Shown here: in pieces, positions 5,171-5,835 of the stretch
Position numbering within the stretch: the stretch's first letter is position 1
Layout of the letters: every line of letters begins with the position of its first letter
Assembly (NCBI GenBank): GCA_026786065.1
Contig: JAJAYS010000246.1
Location: 1 to 5,835, forward strand
DNA: 5,835 nt
Reading direction: 5' to 3'
Source of the DNA: Polaromonas sp.
GTDB lineage: Bacteria > Pseudomonadota > Gammaproteobacteria > Burkholderiales > Burkholderiaceae_C
Made by a program: the position numbers and the translations under genes
The notes under the pieces: generated by a model
Databases searched by the model: none
Told to the model about the DNA's origin: nothing
What the model saw: the letters and a program-made list of their open reading frames with translations, nothing else

Positions 5171-5835
5171 ATGCTGCTGACAAAAAAATCCCCTCTCGTA
5201 AATGGCTTGGCTGGTGAGCGTGCCGGATCAGCCCGTTTTATTCAAAGCCTGTCGCGTGGGCTCTCGGGCGCGCTCCCGACGATGGATCGCCGCGCGTTTT
5301 TGCGTCGCTCCGGAATGGGCGTTGGTGTCGGGCTTGCGGCGACCCAGCTTACGCTGGTGAAAAAGGCCGGGGCTGCGGCTCCGGGCGCTGGGGCTGGTAG
5401 CGGAAAAATCGAAGTCAAACGAACGATTTGTACGCACTGTTCGGTCGGATGCGCGGTGGACGCTGTTGTCGAAAACGGCGTCTGGGTTCGCCAGGAGGCA
5501 GTATTCGATTCGCCGATCAATCTTGGCGCGCACTGCGCCAAAGGTGCGGCATTGCGCGAGCATGGTCATGGGGAATTTCGCCTTCGTTATCCAATGAAGC
5601 TCGTCAACGGCAAATACGAGCGTATAAGCTGGGATACCGCCTTAAATGAGATCACGGCGCGCATGCTGGAGCTGCGCAAAGCCAGCGGACCCGACTCCCT
5701 GTATGTGGTGGGCTCCTCCAAGCACAACAACGAGCAGGCTTACCTTCTGCGCAAGTGGATGAGTTTTTGGGGCAGCAATAATTGCGATCACCAGGCCCGG
5801 ATTTGCCATTCAACGACCGTCGCCGGCGTGGCGAA
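5171..5835 (+). CDS. fdhA: Formate dehydrogenase catalytic (alpha) subunit, N-terminal part, 3' truncated
   Basis: The first 221 codons of a molybdopterin-containing formate dehydrogenase, which oxidises formate to CO2. The frame is open to the window edge. Residues 1-37 form a basic leader, then MDRRAFLRRSG (R40-R41) and a hydrophobic stretch make a Tat signal. A [4Fe-4S] domain follows, with C87-x2-C90-x3-C94 and C122. The conserved lysine K124 is in CAKG, the residue thought to link cluster and pterin. The molybdopterin oxidoreductase domain begins around residue 138. The active-site block DHQARICHSTTVAG supplies Cys212 (codon TGC, 5804-5806) as the metal ligand, with the catalytic-type His213 next to it. 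Cys212 takes the place of the selenocysteine of E. coli FdnG-type enzymes. The Tat signal indicates a periplasmic enzyme. Molybdenum versus tungsten cannot be told from sequence. The Fe-S beta and membrane gamma subunits are expected downstream. Confidence 0.96.
   Translation, partial: MLLTKKSPLVNGLAGERAGSARFIQSLSRGLSGALPTMDRRAFLRRSGMGVGVGLAATQLTLVKKAGAAAPGAGAGSGKIEVKRTICTHCSVGCAVDAVVENGVWVRQEAVFDSPINLGAHCAKGAALREHGHGEFRLRYPMKLVNGKYERISWDTALNEITARMLELRKASGPDSLYVVGSSKHNNEQAYLLRKWMSFWGSNNCDHQARICHSTTVAGVA

Noticed and set aside
1..5835. Mobile elements, CRISPR arrays or phage genes
   Set aside because: No transposase or integrase frame, no regularly spaced repeats and no terminal inverted repeats were seen; the gene content is a coherent metabolic locus.

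Overview
The window carries the 5' part of a periplasmic formate dehydrogenase locus together with its conserved accessory genes. All supported genes are on the + strand. High GC content, strong GC bias at third codon positions, and the gene set (Mrp, a DUF3305/DUF3306 pair, a large polyferredoxin, a TorD-like chaperone, a small Tat-targeted protein and FdhA) suggest a betaproteobacterium, probably of the Burkholderiales. That placement is an inference from recalled family patterns; no search was run.

Layout. Bases 1-474 hold the C-terminal part of an Mrp/ApbC P-loop iron-sulfur carrier, cut by the left edge. A gap of about 220 bases follows, with a 9-bp hairpin just after the mrp stop. Then comes a tightly packed four-gene cluster: a DUF3305 protein (695-1312, probable TTG start), a DUF3306 protein (1305-1964), a 713-residue protein with six iron-sulfur cluster motifs (1939-4080) and a TorD-family chaperone (4087-4710). 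The first three genes overlap by 8 and 26 bases, and the fourth starts 6 bases after the third, so cotranscription and translational coupling are likely. An AT-rich gap of about 209 bases (4711-4919) probably holds the promoter for the structural genes. It is followed by a 68-residue Tat-signal protein (fdhX, 4920-5126) and the start of fdhA (5171 to the right edge, incomplete).

How the genes fit together. FdhA is the molybdenum- or tungsten-bis(MGD) catalytic subunit. It is folded and loaded with cofactor in the cytoplasm and exported by the Tat system. The TorD-like protein is the expected proofreading chaperone for that step. FdhX is a small Tat-signal companion found next to such enzymes. 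The polyferredoxin and the DUF3305/DUF3306 proteins recur beside these dehydrogenases but have no settled role; maturation or electron delivery are the natural hypotheses. Mrp, an Fe-S carrier, fits the theme of a metal-rich enzyme but may be an unrelated housekeeping neighbour. The beta and gamma subunit genes would be expected beyond the right edge.

This is a recognisable accessory-plus-structural formate dehydrogenase locus, not a wholly new system. The least understood parts are the three cytoplasmic accessory proteins and FdhX. No mobile element, CRISPR array, tRNA or rRNA is visible.
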